Origin: Utricularia gibba
Taxonomy: Eukaryota; Streptophyta; Magnoliopsida; Lamiales; Lentibulariaceae
Length of the DNA: 64,000 nt
Assembly: GCA_002189035.1 (NCBI GenBank)
Contig: NEEC01000004.1
Location: 2,852,001-2,916,000, forward strand
Reading direction: 5' to 3'
Position 1 is the stretch's first letter, and each line of letters starts with the position of its first letter. Shown piece after piece: positions 1 to 13,026 of the stretch. A program made the position numbers and the translations under genes. The notes beneath the pieces were generated by a model. It had not been told where the DNA came from. It saw only the letters and a program-made list of their open reading frames with translations, and did not search any database.

Positions 1-688
1 TGAGACCAACCTTTGATTCTCTCACACTCCCTTTGGGTTATGTGATACTAAAAATCACGTTGGTAAAGAGAACGTTGCGAAAAACAGAATCAAACCTCAA
101 TTTAAATGTCGAAAAATATAGTCAAGTAGTCACACGTGCAGGACTTGCGCAAGCAACGCTACACAGCAGATCCTCATCCGCAAACGCCTATACGCGCAGA
201 CTCGACTCTAACATGAAAATAGACAGGAAAATAGGAAAGATACAAAGGAAAAGTGGTCAAAGACGTTTTTAATGGTTGAGAGGGTGGGGTATTTATAGGT
301 GAGTAGATCCAAGTCTTCGTATTGGACTTGTTTGATGAGTTTGGATAAGATGTTCTATCTAAATCTTTTATCTAAATCTTTGAAGATCATCTTCATATCT
401 CTATCTTATGCATGAATTTTGAACCAAATCTTTATCGTTTGACCAAGTCTTAGGCTGAGATTCGTGGCCCATCAAGTCCATAATTTGGTGGGTCTTGATT
501 TTTCCTCAAATTTATCCACAAATACCCTAAAAATCCATAAAATACACTTTCTGTTCAAAAAGATCAAAGTAGTATGAAAGATACAAAATCAAATGAAAAT
601 AATGAGAAAGTGGGATCTAAGATAAGTAAAAACAATATTCAAGAGTAGTGGAAGAACATGTTTTGGAATGATGTAAAATCACTTATCA
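1..688 (-). repeat. LTR family A, copy 1 (cut by window edge)
   Basis: This stretch is the reverse complement of part of the LTR at 51646-52874. Shared blocks include the one around the LTR word acttgcgcaag (window 145-155). The copy ends at 688 with cacttatca, the complement of the family start TGATAAGTG. The other end lies left of the window. Whether it belongs to a full element cannot be seen. Confidence 0.7.
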
Positions 689-2149
689 AACTTTTCATTG
701 GATATAGCATATACTACTTGATTGAATTTTTTCCTCAGTCTTTCATTATAAAAAATAGTCAAAAGATTGGAACATAGATGTCGTATAGAATGGTGATGAC
801 ATTCACCATATTTTTATCTACAAGGCAACACTTAAAATGATGTTTTTTAATTGATTACACCAGATACATCTCTTATCTAACAAGATTCATAATATGATTT
901 AAAAAGAAGAGAAAAAAATATACTTTACTCGATAGAATGTTCAATATGATAATGATTACAGTGAAAAAGGACAAGAAACCTACTAAAAAGAGGATGTGGT
1001 TCATTACTTATTTGATATTAATAAAAGATATGTATGTAAATATATTAATTATTCCAAAATTTGTAGATAAGTAAAAAAAAATTGTAAATGTTTATTAGCA
1101 ATAAAACTTGGTCGTAACTCTAGATTTCATCTGTATTTTATATTATTTAAAAATATAATTTTCTATAAATTTTGAAAAATTAAATTATTATAAATTATTG
1201 TATTTAAAATTATGTAAAATATAATAATAAATTTAAGAAAAAGGTTACAATACTGTTTATATTCTTCAATATCTTGTATAGCACTATTGAAATTGAAATT
1301 GAAATTTTGATTATTTTCTTCTTCAATGGTTGGTGTGGCATCAACAAATAAATCAAGCCCTATTGCGACATGCAATGGGTTGAAAATATATAGCAAATTA
1401 ATATTAGATCCAAATCTCATTAGTCTAATAAATTTCTATTTAATGTTGATCGATTTGTAAACTACAAAATGATGATATTTGACTCTTCAATTCATGAAGC
1501 TGTAATAACGATTGGAGTTTAATCATATGCCCAATATTCATTGTGATTTCTAGTATATTTTCACCCAATAAATTTGTGCTATAACTGATTGAAAAGTCAT
1601 ATTGATGAAAGTAACACAATATGTTGTGAATGCATTTTTAAAATGATGACAAAATTTCTTTTTAAATAAATGAAAAAAAAAGAATAATCGAAGTAAAGAA
1701 TATAAAAATTAGGAAAAATATGTTTGAAGATAAAGAATAAATAAATAAATAAATAATATTTGAATATAGAGAATGAAAAAAAAAGAATTTTTAAAATAAA
1801 GGATAATGCCAGTTTTTTTATAAATTGACTAATTTTTAAAACATTGAAAAATATTTGAATTAATACAAAATTTTTTAATTATACTATATTTTAAATCTAA
1901 ATTGTATTTCTTATTAAAAAATATATATTTATTTCAATAATAAAATAAGAAAATAGAACATAAATATTTTTTTATATTTATTTGTGTACTTATTATGTAG
2001 TAAAATGTTTATTAAAATTATTTATTTATGTTTGCATATAAATAATAAAAAAAATTGTATAAAAAAATTTTATTTATTGATTTATAATATATCATTTTCT
2101 TCATCTATGTACATAAATCATTCAACACAATAAGTTATAAATCATGAAA
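689..2149. other. AT-rich intergenic DNA
   Basis: Very AT-rich sequence with short A and T runs and no reading frame that looks coding. I see no gene, RNA gene or clear repeat boundary here. Confidence 0.5.
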
Positions 2150-4730
2150 AATCCAATTGTTGTATACAAGAGTAGGTATCGTGGTTATAATAAAGATTCA
2201 ATAGCTTTTTACAATTATCAATGTGATTCAACATTTGCAAATTTGAAGATATAACTCTATGAATTGCTAGATCTTGATCCATTGGAGTACGCTCTCAATA
2301 TTTCTACATGTACATAGATCTAACATCAGATTATGATGTTATGTTTCTACACCATTCCAATCACTATGGAATGAGCTTTGATATATTTGCTTTTAGTGAT
2401 GCGCATATAACACTAACGATGGGAATATTCAATCTAAACTGATCATATGCTAGCTATTCTTATGAATACAAATACTTGATGTATGGATTGAGTAATACAA
2501 ATTCATTGGGGATGATATAATGTATTCTACAGGAGAGTATCAAGCTATTTACAATGGTGAAAATCATAGCTCAGAAGAATCTCACCATTTTGAAGATCAT
2601 ATGATGGATAGTTTTGCCAATTGTGATCATGATTGTCATTTACAAGGAGAAGAGCAATCATACCATTGGGTTCCAAACGAATTTGTATGAAATGTAGCCA
2701 AAAACGTATATGCTTAGAAGGATGAAAATGACGAGATACTATATCAATTGGTGAAAGTCAATTATTTCTCGACAAAGAATCATTCCGGTTGGTTGTTCTT
2801 GATTACTCTTGATAGATAGGTCATGAATTTCATGTTATAGATAGTGATCCCACACATCTTGAATTACATTGCTCTCTAGGAGCAACCCAAGACTGTAAAT
2901 GAAGAGTTCGAGCAGGATGATCCAAAAGATATATGACATAGAAAATCTCTACTCTTGAAAAGTTTTACACATATAGATATCTCGGCCCTAGTTTATTTAA
3001 CCATAGAAATATTGGACCAGAATATATAACAAGAATAGCAATTTCTTTTCTCACAAAGAATATACGAACGAATGTCATCCCAATCCAAATAACAATTGAT
3101 ACATACACTGATTGTGCTATTCTATATCATCAAGTATAGTATGGAGTATGACGAGGATTTGAATTATTATATAGAACTTGGGAGTCATCGGTACAAAAAC
3201 TCCCTACTTTTCTACAAGAGATAATGATCCATAATTTAGGATCAATTGTTAAGTTCTAGAATAAGCCTAAAGACATATTACATTTTGTTTTTTGGTCCTT
3301 GCATCAACGCTTATCAGTGGTACTATCGAGTTATATCTGTTGATGCAACTCATCTTTATAGAAAGTACAATCACAAAAAGTTAATTGAGGTTACAATAGA
3401 TGCAAGTGGTCTTCTAATTCCATTTGCTTTTCGTAGTTGATGATGGTGAAAATGACAACTCATGGTTATTGTTCATTGATTTTTTAGCATGCTGCATTAT
3501 CATAAATAGAGTAACTTGTCTTATTTCAATTGTTGCTCTTCCATAATGGAAGCAACAAAACTTGTACCAGATTTCAATTGGCAACTTGAAGGATGAAATC
3601 GACATTATTTACAGCATTTATGACAAAATATTTATGACAAATAGCGAGCCACAACAATGAAGTATTTTTGTTGGAAGGCATGAACTGCAACATCTATATC
3701 AAAATTAGACTATTATATATCATTATTAAACGAACACAATGAATGAGTTTGGAACAATCTAGCTAAAATACTACTTGAGTAGTGACCTCTATCGCATGAT
3801 AGTGGTAAAAGATAAATAATTAATAAATTAAATTACAAATAAAAAATAATTGCTGCAACTCCTATTCGATAAAAAGTAATTTTTTTAATTAAAACTTGCA
3901 TTTTCTCTGTTAGATATGATACAATGATTATCAATCAAGTGGAATGTATGAATGATATTCTTTTAGGAAATCAACATATTTCTATTACAGTTTTAGCACA
4001 TGTATAATGTAAAATGAATTTTTTATGATTTATTGATTTTTAATATTAAATATATTATTTTCATCCTTTATAGACAACATTTTCTAGGTGTTAAAAATCC
4101 TTTTTTGATCCATTAGCCAATGCAGTCTCAAAAGAAACGTAATATTTGATATGTTGATAAACCAAGAAAGCTTTTACAACTTTGGGATAGAGCAACTTTG
4201 GAATAGAGCAAAATACATTGGTGCTCCAAAAAATACATCGTTCGAATACATGATAGAACTTGTGAGTATAGAAAATAACAAAATTATGAAATTCCTTGTT
4301 CACATGCACAATAGGTATATTTAATTATTTGAATATCTTGATATAAAAACTTTATAAACAATTTTCTTATTTTGAGATTTAGGCATGCAAGAAATTGGGG
4401 GTTGATGCTATTAATTATGTTGACCAAATGTTTGAAATTGATAGGTAAATCTCCACTTATTAAGAACAATTTGCACTTTCACATTTGGAGAACTAGTGGG
4501 CTGCATCCCCTTTGATACTTGTATATGATCCAAGCATAAAAAAAGTGGTATATCCTAACGTTTAAAGGTATATATGATTTCAAGCCACTTCTTTTTATCA
4601 AGATGCAGAACCAAGTTTCTAACAACCGCGATCATCAATACAAAAGGCCATCTCAATGATGGAATTATGTAGCTGATATCGCAGGACCATCAACACAACC
4701 AATCTAACAATAATTGATTTTCAATAAACT
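2150..4730 (+). pseudogene. Mutator-like (MULE) transposase remnant
   Basis: A degraded Mutator-like transposase on the plus strand. The best part is at about 3170-3520. A segment resembling the family's N-terminal side (words such as SVQKLPTFLQ and LGSIVKF) leads, with a frameshift, into a block containing FGPCINAYQ, ISVDATHLYRKY, LIEVTIDASG and LIPFAF. This is the usual MULE run up to the first catalytic Asp (here in SVDATHLY), followed by a D-rich segment and a DNSWLLFIDFL-like stretch. Many stops and frameshifts break it, and the flanks (2150-3170 and 3550-4730) are only weakly recognisable, so the outer limits are approximate. Terminal inverted repeats were not found. It cannot encode an active transposase. 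Confidence 0.65.
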
Positions 4731-5749
4731 TTTTCCCGAGTTTGGGCAGAAATTTTAATGATGGTTTAAGGAGTTTATATCTAAAAATAATTTATAAATA
4801 AAAAATATTTCCAATTTGCTAATAATGGCAATTCAATTCAATAAAGAAAACAAATAAATTTTTAGGCATACTTCAATATCCATTAGGATTTTTTAGTAGT
4901 GAATATAGTTTTATAATTTTTGAGGTAAAAATAAAAATATGTTGAAATACTAAGTGCAATATTTATAAATTTGTGAAGTAGTTTGGTAGAAGTACCTATA
5001 ATTCAATTAATTATATTTTACTCTCATATTTGTGAATTCATAATATGGATTTAGCATTACTTTTTTATATAATAAACTAGTAAATTGTATAAGTATGAAA
5101 GTTAAACATTGTCAAACTAATATAAATGTTTATATAAATATTTACAAAAGATAATAATGTTTTCTTTCATATGAATAGAAAATTATGATTTCTTGACATT
5201 TTGATAATTAAAATTAATTATTCTTCATATCATTATCTTAAATAATCTGATATATTTCTTTTATAATCAATAATATAATAGTATTGTTTCAAATTTTTGT
5301 AAAAAAAACAACAACACGAATTACATGTGTAATATAGTTCCTACATTTATTTAGCATATGACATTTGTAATTCTTGATTTTTTTTCATATCTAAATTTAT
5401 ATAATAAGGATAGAAATATAGTTACATTATAATATAGTCTAATTTTTTAAAAATATATTCCAAATACAATTAAAATAAAACTAATTCAATAAAATAAAAT
5501 TAAAAATAAAAGATATATAAATTGTCACATAATATATACAATTGTCTACTTTTCTAAAATAACTTTTTAGTAGTGTCTATATTTTTACTTGATCCAAAAA
5601 AAAAACTCCTACAAAAAAAGAATACAATCAATAACCTTAAATAGGCACAACTCAACAACAAAAATGGTATTGGCATCAATGTGAATGTTGAGTATGGGAT
5701 GACTTGGAAGTTGGATCCTTCCTCAACATCTTCAACAGCCTCCATCAAG
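4731..5749. other. AT-rich intergenic DNA
   Basis: AT-rich, with no coding signal. The right end (from about 5550) probably still belongs to the copia remnant that follows, because related sequence recurs near 6300-6945. Confidence 0.4.
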
Positions 5750-6180
5750 TTAGGGAAGACAAAGTCCCTTTTGACTTGGAGCTTGTGGCATTAATTTTTT
5801 GGAAGACGTTCAATTGGATTAATAAGCTCCCCCATGAGCGTTTTCATGTCCACTAGGCCAAGCATATCTCTCAAATTGACAGAGAGGCAAAGCCTTTGTA
5901 AATATATTAGCACTTTGCTCTTCTGAGGAACAGTATACAAAGTTTAATTCCTTGTTTTTCTATCTCTCACTAATGCAATGATTCTTGACAGAGATGTGTT
6001 TTGTTCTTCCATAGAACAACCAAGACTTTGATCATTGCAATTGCACTTTTTGACCATCTCACAAAGCTTCATTGCTTGAAGATATGCTGCTCTTTGGACT
6101 GCCCATATGACGTTGTCTTCACCATTAAACTTCCATATCGCACCTGATTGGCACGAAGCTTTGATATCACTTGACAATTG
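5750..6180 (-). pseudogene. Ty1/copia RNase H remnant
   Basis: Read on the minus strand, with one frameshift, this gives the C-terminal part of a copia polyprotein. It contains SAIAMIK followed by VFYGRTKHISVKNHCISERD, corresponding to the usual DNKSAIAxxxNPVxHxRTKHI segment of copia RNase H. Further along it reads INLRDMLGL-like residues in another frame. Several frameshifts and stops make it dead. A shorter related block recurs at about 6888-6942, so two decayed copies, or a duplicated 3' end, may lie here. Confidence 0.65.
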
Positions 6181-7264
6181 GAAAGGATGAGATAAATCAA
6201 AGAATCACTCATGAGTTTTGCAAATATTCAAGAAAACATACTGGTTTGGGACAGAAAATGAGATAAAAATCTGACGTTGTAAGAGAAAAAAGCTACTGTA
6301 AAATTAAATACATTCAATGGCCTTAAATAGACACAACTCAACAATTGAGAATAAGTGCGAGAACCAAAGGATTTCTCCTAAGTAACTTTTTCGCATTTTA
6401 CACTATAAACTCTCCTTGATAATAAGAAAAAGTAGCCTTTGAGCTTCTCTCTTTGGATGTTGCATTGGTCTCCATTTCATTCCTCACCATACTCGTCAGA
6501 TCAACTAGGACGCATCGTAATTGTAGCTTAGTCTCAATAAAGCCTTGGTGCTGCATTTGCATCCGAGGATCACTCAATACTCATTCCAAAGCTTTTTGCA
6601 AAGTTGCCTGTTTGTGGAGTACTTCATCATATAGTGACGGATATCTTCTTTGAGTGTACCTCCAAGATCCAACCAAGAATCCTTCCAGAATTGCACTTGT
6701 GATCCATCCCCCATGAATGTTCAAACCATTTGTTGATATTGGTGCATCGTGCTCTTCCCTTATTATTTCCTGTAAAGAGGCTATTCGGCCCCCTCCTTTC
6801 TCACAAGAGGTCATAATTGCTCTAGCATTTTGTACACATATATTGGTACCTGAAAAATTGAGAAATGATAGCCATGCTTAATAGACCAAGTCCCTTTTCA
6901 CGTGAAATCGTGGCATTAATTTTTGGAAGACAATGCACAACAGTTAAACGTGAACGGTGCCCTCCTTCCTGATTTTCATGGTACGATTCTTGATGTTGGA
7001 GAAGAAGTTGGCGGTAGCTAGTCTTGCAACGGCACTAGTATGATACACCGCGTTATGTGTGTCAGATCTGTTTACGAATTTGGGTTTCTGTACAAATCTT
7101 GCATAATCAAAACCATTTATCCTGGATTCCACCAATCAGCATGTAACACAGGTGACACTGAGGGGAAGGCAACAAACATCCCAACACCACACGAAAACCC
7201 AAATGCAGAAATGAAGCAAAGGAAAGTGCAAAGTCGGGTAAGCGAAAACAAGGCAAGTCGGCAA
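6181..7264. other. intergenic DNA downstream of the metacaspase gene
   Basis: Holds partial repeats of the preceding copia tail: about 6320-6350 resembles 5635-5660, and 6888-6942 resembles 5760-5815. The part nearest 7264 must contain the 3' UTR of the metacaspase transcript. No separate gene is supported. Confidence 0.5.
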
Positions 7265-8597
7265 TCAGCAAACAAATGAAGAATCAACGTAATCATCACT
7301 GCAATAGAGACCAGGTCGCTGACTGAAGCCTTGACTCTTCAGCAGCTCCCTTGCCTTGGTAACCAGCTCTTGGTTGCTCACTGCCCCATTCGATTCCGCA
7401 ATTATCCTCTGAATCGCATTACTCAGAGCCCCATAAGCTTCACCTCCAGATGGTTTAGCATCAGCTGATGTTTGATCAGATTGGCACCCACTGATCAGAA
7501 CCCCACAATCGGGTAATCCCCTTTTCGTGGCACCAGCATATGCTTCTTCCTTCTTCCCAACCGGCGTTTCCAATGCAGGTTTCACATAACCTCCATCGTT
7601 GTCTTCCAGTTTGCTCTGCAAAAACTGCATAGCTAATCCACCCCATCCCATCATCCCAACGCCACCACTTCCCTGACCACCACCATCTTGACCCTGTAGC
7701 TTACTGAAGATGAGGTTCATGAATTTCTTTACTTTAGGGCTCGCTTCGTCCCCGAATGCATCAAAGAGGGTAGGTCGCACATTGCCCACATCTATATCAT
7801 CTTTACCTGTTTTTTGCTTGAGTAGGTCGATTAGAGTTGATAGTGGGAGAGATTTATCCTTAATGTGGTACCCTTCTGGTTGGTGTTGTTCCTCGTAGTA
7901 TTCTTGTTGCTGGTGACGCCTGTGGTGATGGCTATGCCCCAGCTCCGGTGGAATGTGGACACCGCGAGATTCGATTGCGTCGGTGACGGTTTTACGAAGA
8001 AAGTTACCGAATCCGAAAGCGGATTCGCCACCTCCTCCATCCGATTGCTTCGTGCTGTGACCGATCTGCTCCTTGGCTTCATCGATCAGTCCTCCACTGT
8101 GACAAGAATCGGAAACAATCGTGATCTTGCACCCTTCCGGCACCTTCTCCACAAGATGTCTGAAATCGTCATCTGTGCAAAATGCCCAAATTCAGATAGG
8201 ACAATCTCCAATGCCCTAAATCTACAAATCAGGCAATATTTAAAGATTTACCGGTGATGAGATTCATGTCAGTGGGAACAATGCACTCATCGTAGCCTGT
8301 ATCATCATCCTCGCCGCTCTCCGCCGGGAGACGAGTGCCGTGTCCACTGTAGTGAACGAAGAGAAAATCTCCGGAGCGTGCGGATTCGACGAGATCAGCG
8401 AGAGCAGCGCGGATGTTCCGCCCGGTTGGCTGCGTGTAGGAGTCGTCGGTGTCGATGAGCACCTTGATGTCCTCCTCGGCGAATCCGTAGCGCTGGACGA
8501 GGCAATCGTGCATACGGCGGACGTCATTGATGCAGCCGCGGAGCTCGGCCTTGGTCCCCGGATAGTTGCAGCCGATGAGAACCGCCTTTCTCGCCAT
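7265..8597 (-). CDS. type II metacaspase
   Basis: A cysteine protease of the plant type II metacaspase class. These are Ca2+-dependent proteases that cut after Arg or Lys and act in wounding and programmed cell death. Two exons, 8252-8597 and 7265-8172, join in frame (346 + 908 nt) to 417 aa, the size of Arabidopsis MC4/MC5. The start is at [20 protein letters not shown], the canonical family N-terminus. Catalytic His86 lies in HYSGHGT and catalytic Cys139 in DSCHSGG. The p20 region runs to about residue 150, then a long linker, then the p10 region ([15 protein letters not shown] to the end) finishing in SSFVC. No prodomain or zinc finger precedes p20, which excludes type I. The linker has a His/Gln/Glu-rich patch around residues 190-210. 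The donor at 8251 and acceptor at 8173 are GT-AG. Nothing suggests it is broken. Confidence 0.95.
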
Positions 8598-9251
8598 CCG
8601 TTCCGACGAGCTCCGAGAGGAGTGTCGTCTGTAAAGTGGATGGTGGATATACCTTACGATTGATTGCGCCAACCGATAAGCTGTTAAAAACTGAACACTT
8701 TTTTGTGTTCTATTATTTTTTATTTTTCTAAAATAAAATATCTCATCATCCACACCGAAATATTTCTTCTGCTTCCATGACAAAGATATTCTTTTTTTAG
8801 GCTAATAAATTTGGCATAAATGCCATTCATTTTCAAAATTGAATACTCTTAAATGATGGGTGGATTTTGCTCTTCCTCCAATCGCCACCACACACGTCAA
8901 CACGCTTTAATAAAAAAAAGCCATAAATGTAGTCGATTCATTTTTTCTATACAAATATTATAAAAAAAACACAAATTGACCGTTTTTTTGTATAATTTAC
9001 GTAGATTATGATAGTGGGTGGTTATGATAGGTAAACATGTCTAAATGGGTTTTTTTTAATATGAAATTTAGTTTAAGAAAATAAAAGAGAGCTCATCAAT
9101 GGCCGAAGCTCATCTTGTATGAAGCACAATGAAGGATGCTGCCATTGCAATGAAAAAAAGAAGCATACAAAAGACAGTTTATTGGGGGCCGATCACGAAA
9201 CAGGCAACCCTTGTGATGAAAAACACTTGGCAGGCATGGGATCAGCTGTGG
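8598..9251. promoter_or_regulatory. metacaspase 5' UTR and presumed promoter
   Basis: The region upstream of the metacaspase start. It becomes AT-rich beyond about 8690. I cannot point to a specific TATA box or motif with confidence. The designation rests only on position. Confidence 0.35.
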
Positions 9252-9539
9252 TCAGGCTTCTTCCACGGCGTCGAGCATCAAGGTATCGTCGATTGGTTGA
9301 ATGTCTCCGATTTGGAAGCGCCTAGCAGGAAGGCCTTCGTGCCTCATTCTTCTGGTGTAGAAATAATGTGCGGGATCCCTGGAATAAGCAGCAAGTATGC
9401 GTATGCCCAGGCCTGATAGCACCGGGAAACCGATGGCGCATCCACCGGATCGCACAGGAAGCCCGAGGACACAGCCGTTTCCGGGATCAGCGACGCAACA
9501 GTCCATCGCCAGCTTGACTAATCGAGAAACTTCTGACAC
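9252..9539 (-). CDS. small unidentified ORF
   Basis: A 95-codon ORF from ATG to TGA in a short island that is clearly more GC-rich than its surroundings. The product is Gly- and Cys-containing near the N-terminus (MDCCVADPGNGCVLGLP) and ends in an acidic stretch with DTLMLDAVEEA. I do not recognise the family. The opposite strand also carries an open frame over the same bases, so open length alone does not settle which, if either, is translated. It could be an exon fragment or a decayed gene piece. Confidence 0.25.
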   Translation of the reverse strand: MSEVSRLVKLAMDCCVADPGNGCVLGLPVRSGGCAIGFPVLSGLGIRILAAYSRDPAHYFYTRRMRHEGLPARRFQIGDIQPIDDTLMLDAVEEA

Positions 9540-10525
9540 CTCTTAATCACCGATGTGCCTCTAGTCTCGAGACATGGGGTTTATGGAGTTAAGATCCTCC
9601 CTTATTAAGGAAACTTTCCTAAATTCAGCTCAATATGAAACTTTCCATCTTTAAATAAGCATTGAATATATAGAAATTCATATAAGGATTGGATTTATTA
9701 GACTCTACATCAATGTTTTAAAAACAGGTTAAATCTATTGAACTATTTAGTTCTGGATATGAATTTAACCATTTTTAGAATGAATTGAATTGAGTTTATT
9801 AATTTTGAATTATATTTATTACAATATTAGAATATAATTATAACATTATTATTTAATTCATCAAAATAGTGAAAATATAAAAAATTAAAAATATATTTAT
9901 AAACATTTGATATAATTACGTTAAAAAGTTTTATCAAAACCATATTTATTATATTATATTTCATTTAAATGATGTGTAATTTAAATACGAAGGAGTATTT
10001 TTTTATTATCAATTTAAATAAATAAATAAATATATGTATAATTATTAAAAATTTATTTAATAATATATATATATATATACATCAAATATTTATAACATAT
10101 TTTATATTTGTTTTTAACCATCTTCACTAGGTAAATAGTAAAAAATTAAAAAAAATAACAATAAAATAATGGTTCGAATCTTACCCCGTGCAACCATGGG
10201 TTTAACCCATGTTTTTAAAACACCACTCAACATCTTCAACTTCAAATAATACGATATTGATTGCATGTATTCAAAAAAGTGTGATTTGTCGAATTTTTAA
10301 AATAGAGAAATGAAGTATTATTTTTTAGATTTATCTTAAGTAACCCAAATTCATAAAGGCACATAGATATTTATTTTGTTTATTTTTCTGGCCCAATCGT
10401 CGCGTCTCGGAGCAAGGGAATTGCAGAACACCACCCAAGAGGAGCTTAGGGCTTGGGATCCATACCGAAGCTTTCGATTCTACGAATTGAAGATCGCTGA
10501 AGAAACTTGAGAATCCTTGAAAGGT
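9540..10525. other. AT-rich spacer and CWC25 promoter side
   Basis: AT-rich DNA between the small ORF and CWC25, with a short (AT)n run near 10062-10078. A tRNA B-box-like word at 10172 has no matching A box. The last 150 bases must include the CWC25 5' UTR. Confidence 0.4.
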
Positions 10526-12565
10526 ATGGCGTTGAAATTCTTGAACAAGAAGGGCTGGCATACGGGAAGTCTCCGCAATATCGAAAATGTGTGGAAGGCG
10601 GAGCAGAAGCACGAAGCCGAGCAAAAGAAACTAGAGGAATTGAAGAAGCAAATACGTGAAGAACGAGAGCGTGCGGGATTTCGCCAGCTACAGGAGGAAG
10701 CAGGCCTCATCTCGTAATATCTCCGCTTCGTTTTCAAGTTTTTGTCTTTGTTGGTTCTGGTTTAATTGAGGGGGCGGCGGGGGGAAAAGGAGCGGGGAGT
10801 TCCACGCTTTATTTTTCAGAGTTCTCGAATTGGGATTTCACTCTCGGCAAACAAATGCATTTAGTTAGGGTATTTGAAATTTGGAGCCTAAGTCGATTTT
10901 TGCTTTTCTTCATGTTTCTGGGATATTGACAATGGATAAGTCGGTATTGAATTAATTTTTTTTCTGTGTAGAAAGCAGGAGCGTTTGGAATTTTTGTATG
11001 ACTCTGGGCTAGCTGTTGGAAAGAGTTCTGGTTTCAAGACGCTAGAGGCTTTGCCTAAGACTGAGCAAGAGGCTACTCCATCATCATCTGCTTCTGCAAA
11101 GGTTCTTCATTTGATGGATGCTTTGCATTCCTAGAATTGTTGGTTATATTTTTGTAGTTTCTTAAAAGATTTACAAATTTTTTTCTTTATGGCAACAGGA
11201 GTCAGCGGGGCCGGGTGCTTTGTTTGAGGAGAAGCCACAGTCATCTAATGATGCGTGGAGGAAACTTCATTCGGATCCTCTGCTTTTGATTCGTCAGAGG
11301 GAACAGGAAGCACTTGCTCGTATAAAAAATAACCCTGTCAAGATGGCCATGATTCGAAAATCCGTAAGCCTCTGTGTACCTAACCTCGTAAAATCTACTG
11401 CCTTGACTGTTGCTTGAGTTCTGCTCAACATAGTTAAAAACATTTAGTTCACTTGAAACCTTGAAGTTATGAAATGTCTTCATTTGTTGTTAAACATGTT
11501 TTCTAAAGCCCCGTCACATCACCATATTCATCTGTTTATTCATGTCGTTCCAGTGTTTCTTGTTCATGGTCGTGCTGAATTTCTGTGTGGTCCAGGTTAA
11601 TAACCAGCGAGTGAGGTTTAAAATCTGGTTTTTCTAGAATATTATAGACTGGAATCATTATAAGGAGCTACTAGATTCTATGATTTTGTGAACTATGTAT
11701 TTGGTTTTCAAATTCAACCAGTACCTTCCTGTGAGTGTGACGTGACAGTAAGGTTTCTCTTCCCGTAGGCACTTGTGATGCTATCCATATTCTCCTTAGC
11801 TTGTACATTCATTTTAAATCTGATTCCATTTTACAGTCCGGATGTCCTTCTGTACAGCTTATCTTATCTAACTTTTGGAAGTTTCTAACTGATCTTCAGG
11901 CCGAATCAGAGATGGGAAAGAATAAAAAAGAGAAGAAAAGGAAAAAAGATGGAAAAAAATCATCGAAACATCGAAAACATTCATCTTCAGAGAATGACTC
12001 AGACCATGACTCCAGAGATGCCTCGCGGAGACCAGAAAAGCGAAGAGATGTTCATCCTGAGAAGCTTGAGAAGCACTCCCATAGGTTATCCCGCACATCA
12101 GATGATGAGGTTACATTGAAGCACCACGAGAGGGAGTACAGAACTGGAAGACACGGAGGCTATGCTCAAGATGAGGATCGGCAGAAAAGCAAGGGTAGCA
12201 GTGACAAAGACAGCCGTTATGGCACTTCTGCTAAGCCACCACAGTACGAGCCCAGAAGCACGCGCCGAAATCCAGTACAACTTTCAGAAGAAGAGAGAGC
12301 TGCTAGACTGAGGGAGATGCAAATGGACGCTGAACTTCACGAGCAACATAGATGGAAACTGCTGAAGAAAGCGGCAGACAAAGACAAGCAGGAGGCAGTC
12401 CATGATGAAGTTACCCGAGGTAGGAATTTCCTCGATGCTGTGGAGAAGAGTGTGTATGGAGCTGAGAAGGGCGGAAGCTTGACCATTGAGGAGAGTGTTC
12501 GCCGGAGAACACACTACTCCCAGGGGCGATCTGCAACCGAAACCAATGCTTTTCGGCGGTCTTGA
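10526..12565 (+). CDS. CWC25: pre-mRNA splicing factor CWC25 homologue
   Basis: CWC25 is a spliceosome factor that joins around the first catalytic step. Four exons, 10526-10713, 10972-11101, 11199-11363 and 11900-12565 (188+130+165+666 nt), join in frame to 382 aa. The N-terminus MALKFLNKKGWHTGSLRNIE is the near-invariant Cir_N motif, followed by a Glu/Lys-rich helix (EQKKLEELKKQI). Exon 2 gives the conserved QERLEFLYDSGLAVGK, and exon 3 gives ALFEEKPQS and KLHSDPLLLIRQREQEAL. Exon 4 is a long Lys/Arg/Ser-rich low-complexity region (residues about 162-250), then a conserved C-terminal block with RRNPVQLSEEERAARLREMQ and GRNFLDAVEKSVYGAEKGG, then RRRTHYSQG. All introns are GT-AG. The gene is intact and is the only one of the five on the plus strand. 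Confidence 0.95.
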
Positions 12566-12837
12566 TCTGCGCACGAGAGATCCTTCAGATGTACCATTAA
12601 TATCTTTACCGTGGAATGGTTCGAACATTACTTGTTTGCATGGATGCGTACATGTAGACGCTTGTCTGGCGAATATGGTGGTGTTGAGCATCATTCGTTT
12701 GTCGTTTGAATAAGTTAGTGCCTTGGTTCCTCCTGTAAAAGGCAATATTATCATAAAGCTGCCAATCGGATATCCTTAATATTATCTTGCCTACAGCCGA
12801 TGACAAGGCACGAAGTGTAACAATGGCGTAAAACTGC

Positions 12838-12906
12838 ACATATAACAACGCAAACTGCACATCTACAGCCTATGCGCACAAACTGCACATATAACAGCAA
12901 GTGCAG
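12838..12906 (+). repeat. short direct repeat in the CWC25 downstream region
   Basis: The word aaactgcacatataaca appears at 12832 and about 60 bases later, with a partial copy (aaactgcacat) between. It is probably a small local duplication in the 3' flank of CWC25. Confidence 0.4.
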
Positions 12907-13026
12907 TATCCCCTGCCGCCGGTGGATGCCTTCCTCGTGATTGATTCTCATCAGAAACGAGAGATTCTGAAGAATGGACCGGGGCCGGGCGCTCACAGTG
13001 CATGTGATGGTGAGCTCAAGCTCGAT

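Noticed and set aside
8340-8663. Plus-strand frame opposite metacaspase exon 1
   Set aside because: It is the mirror of a GC-rich conserved exon and shows no family similarity.
10171-10196. tRNA B-box-like word ggttcgaatc
   Set aside because: There is no A box or cloverleaf upstream and the flanks are AT-rich. It is not a tRNA, and a SINE cannot be supported.
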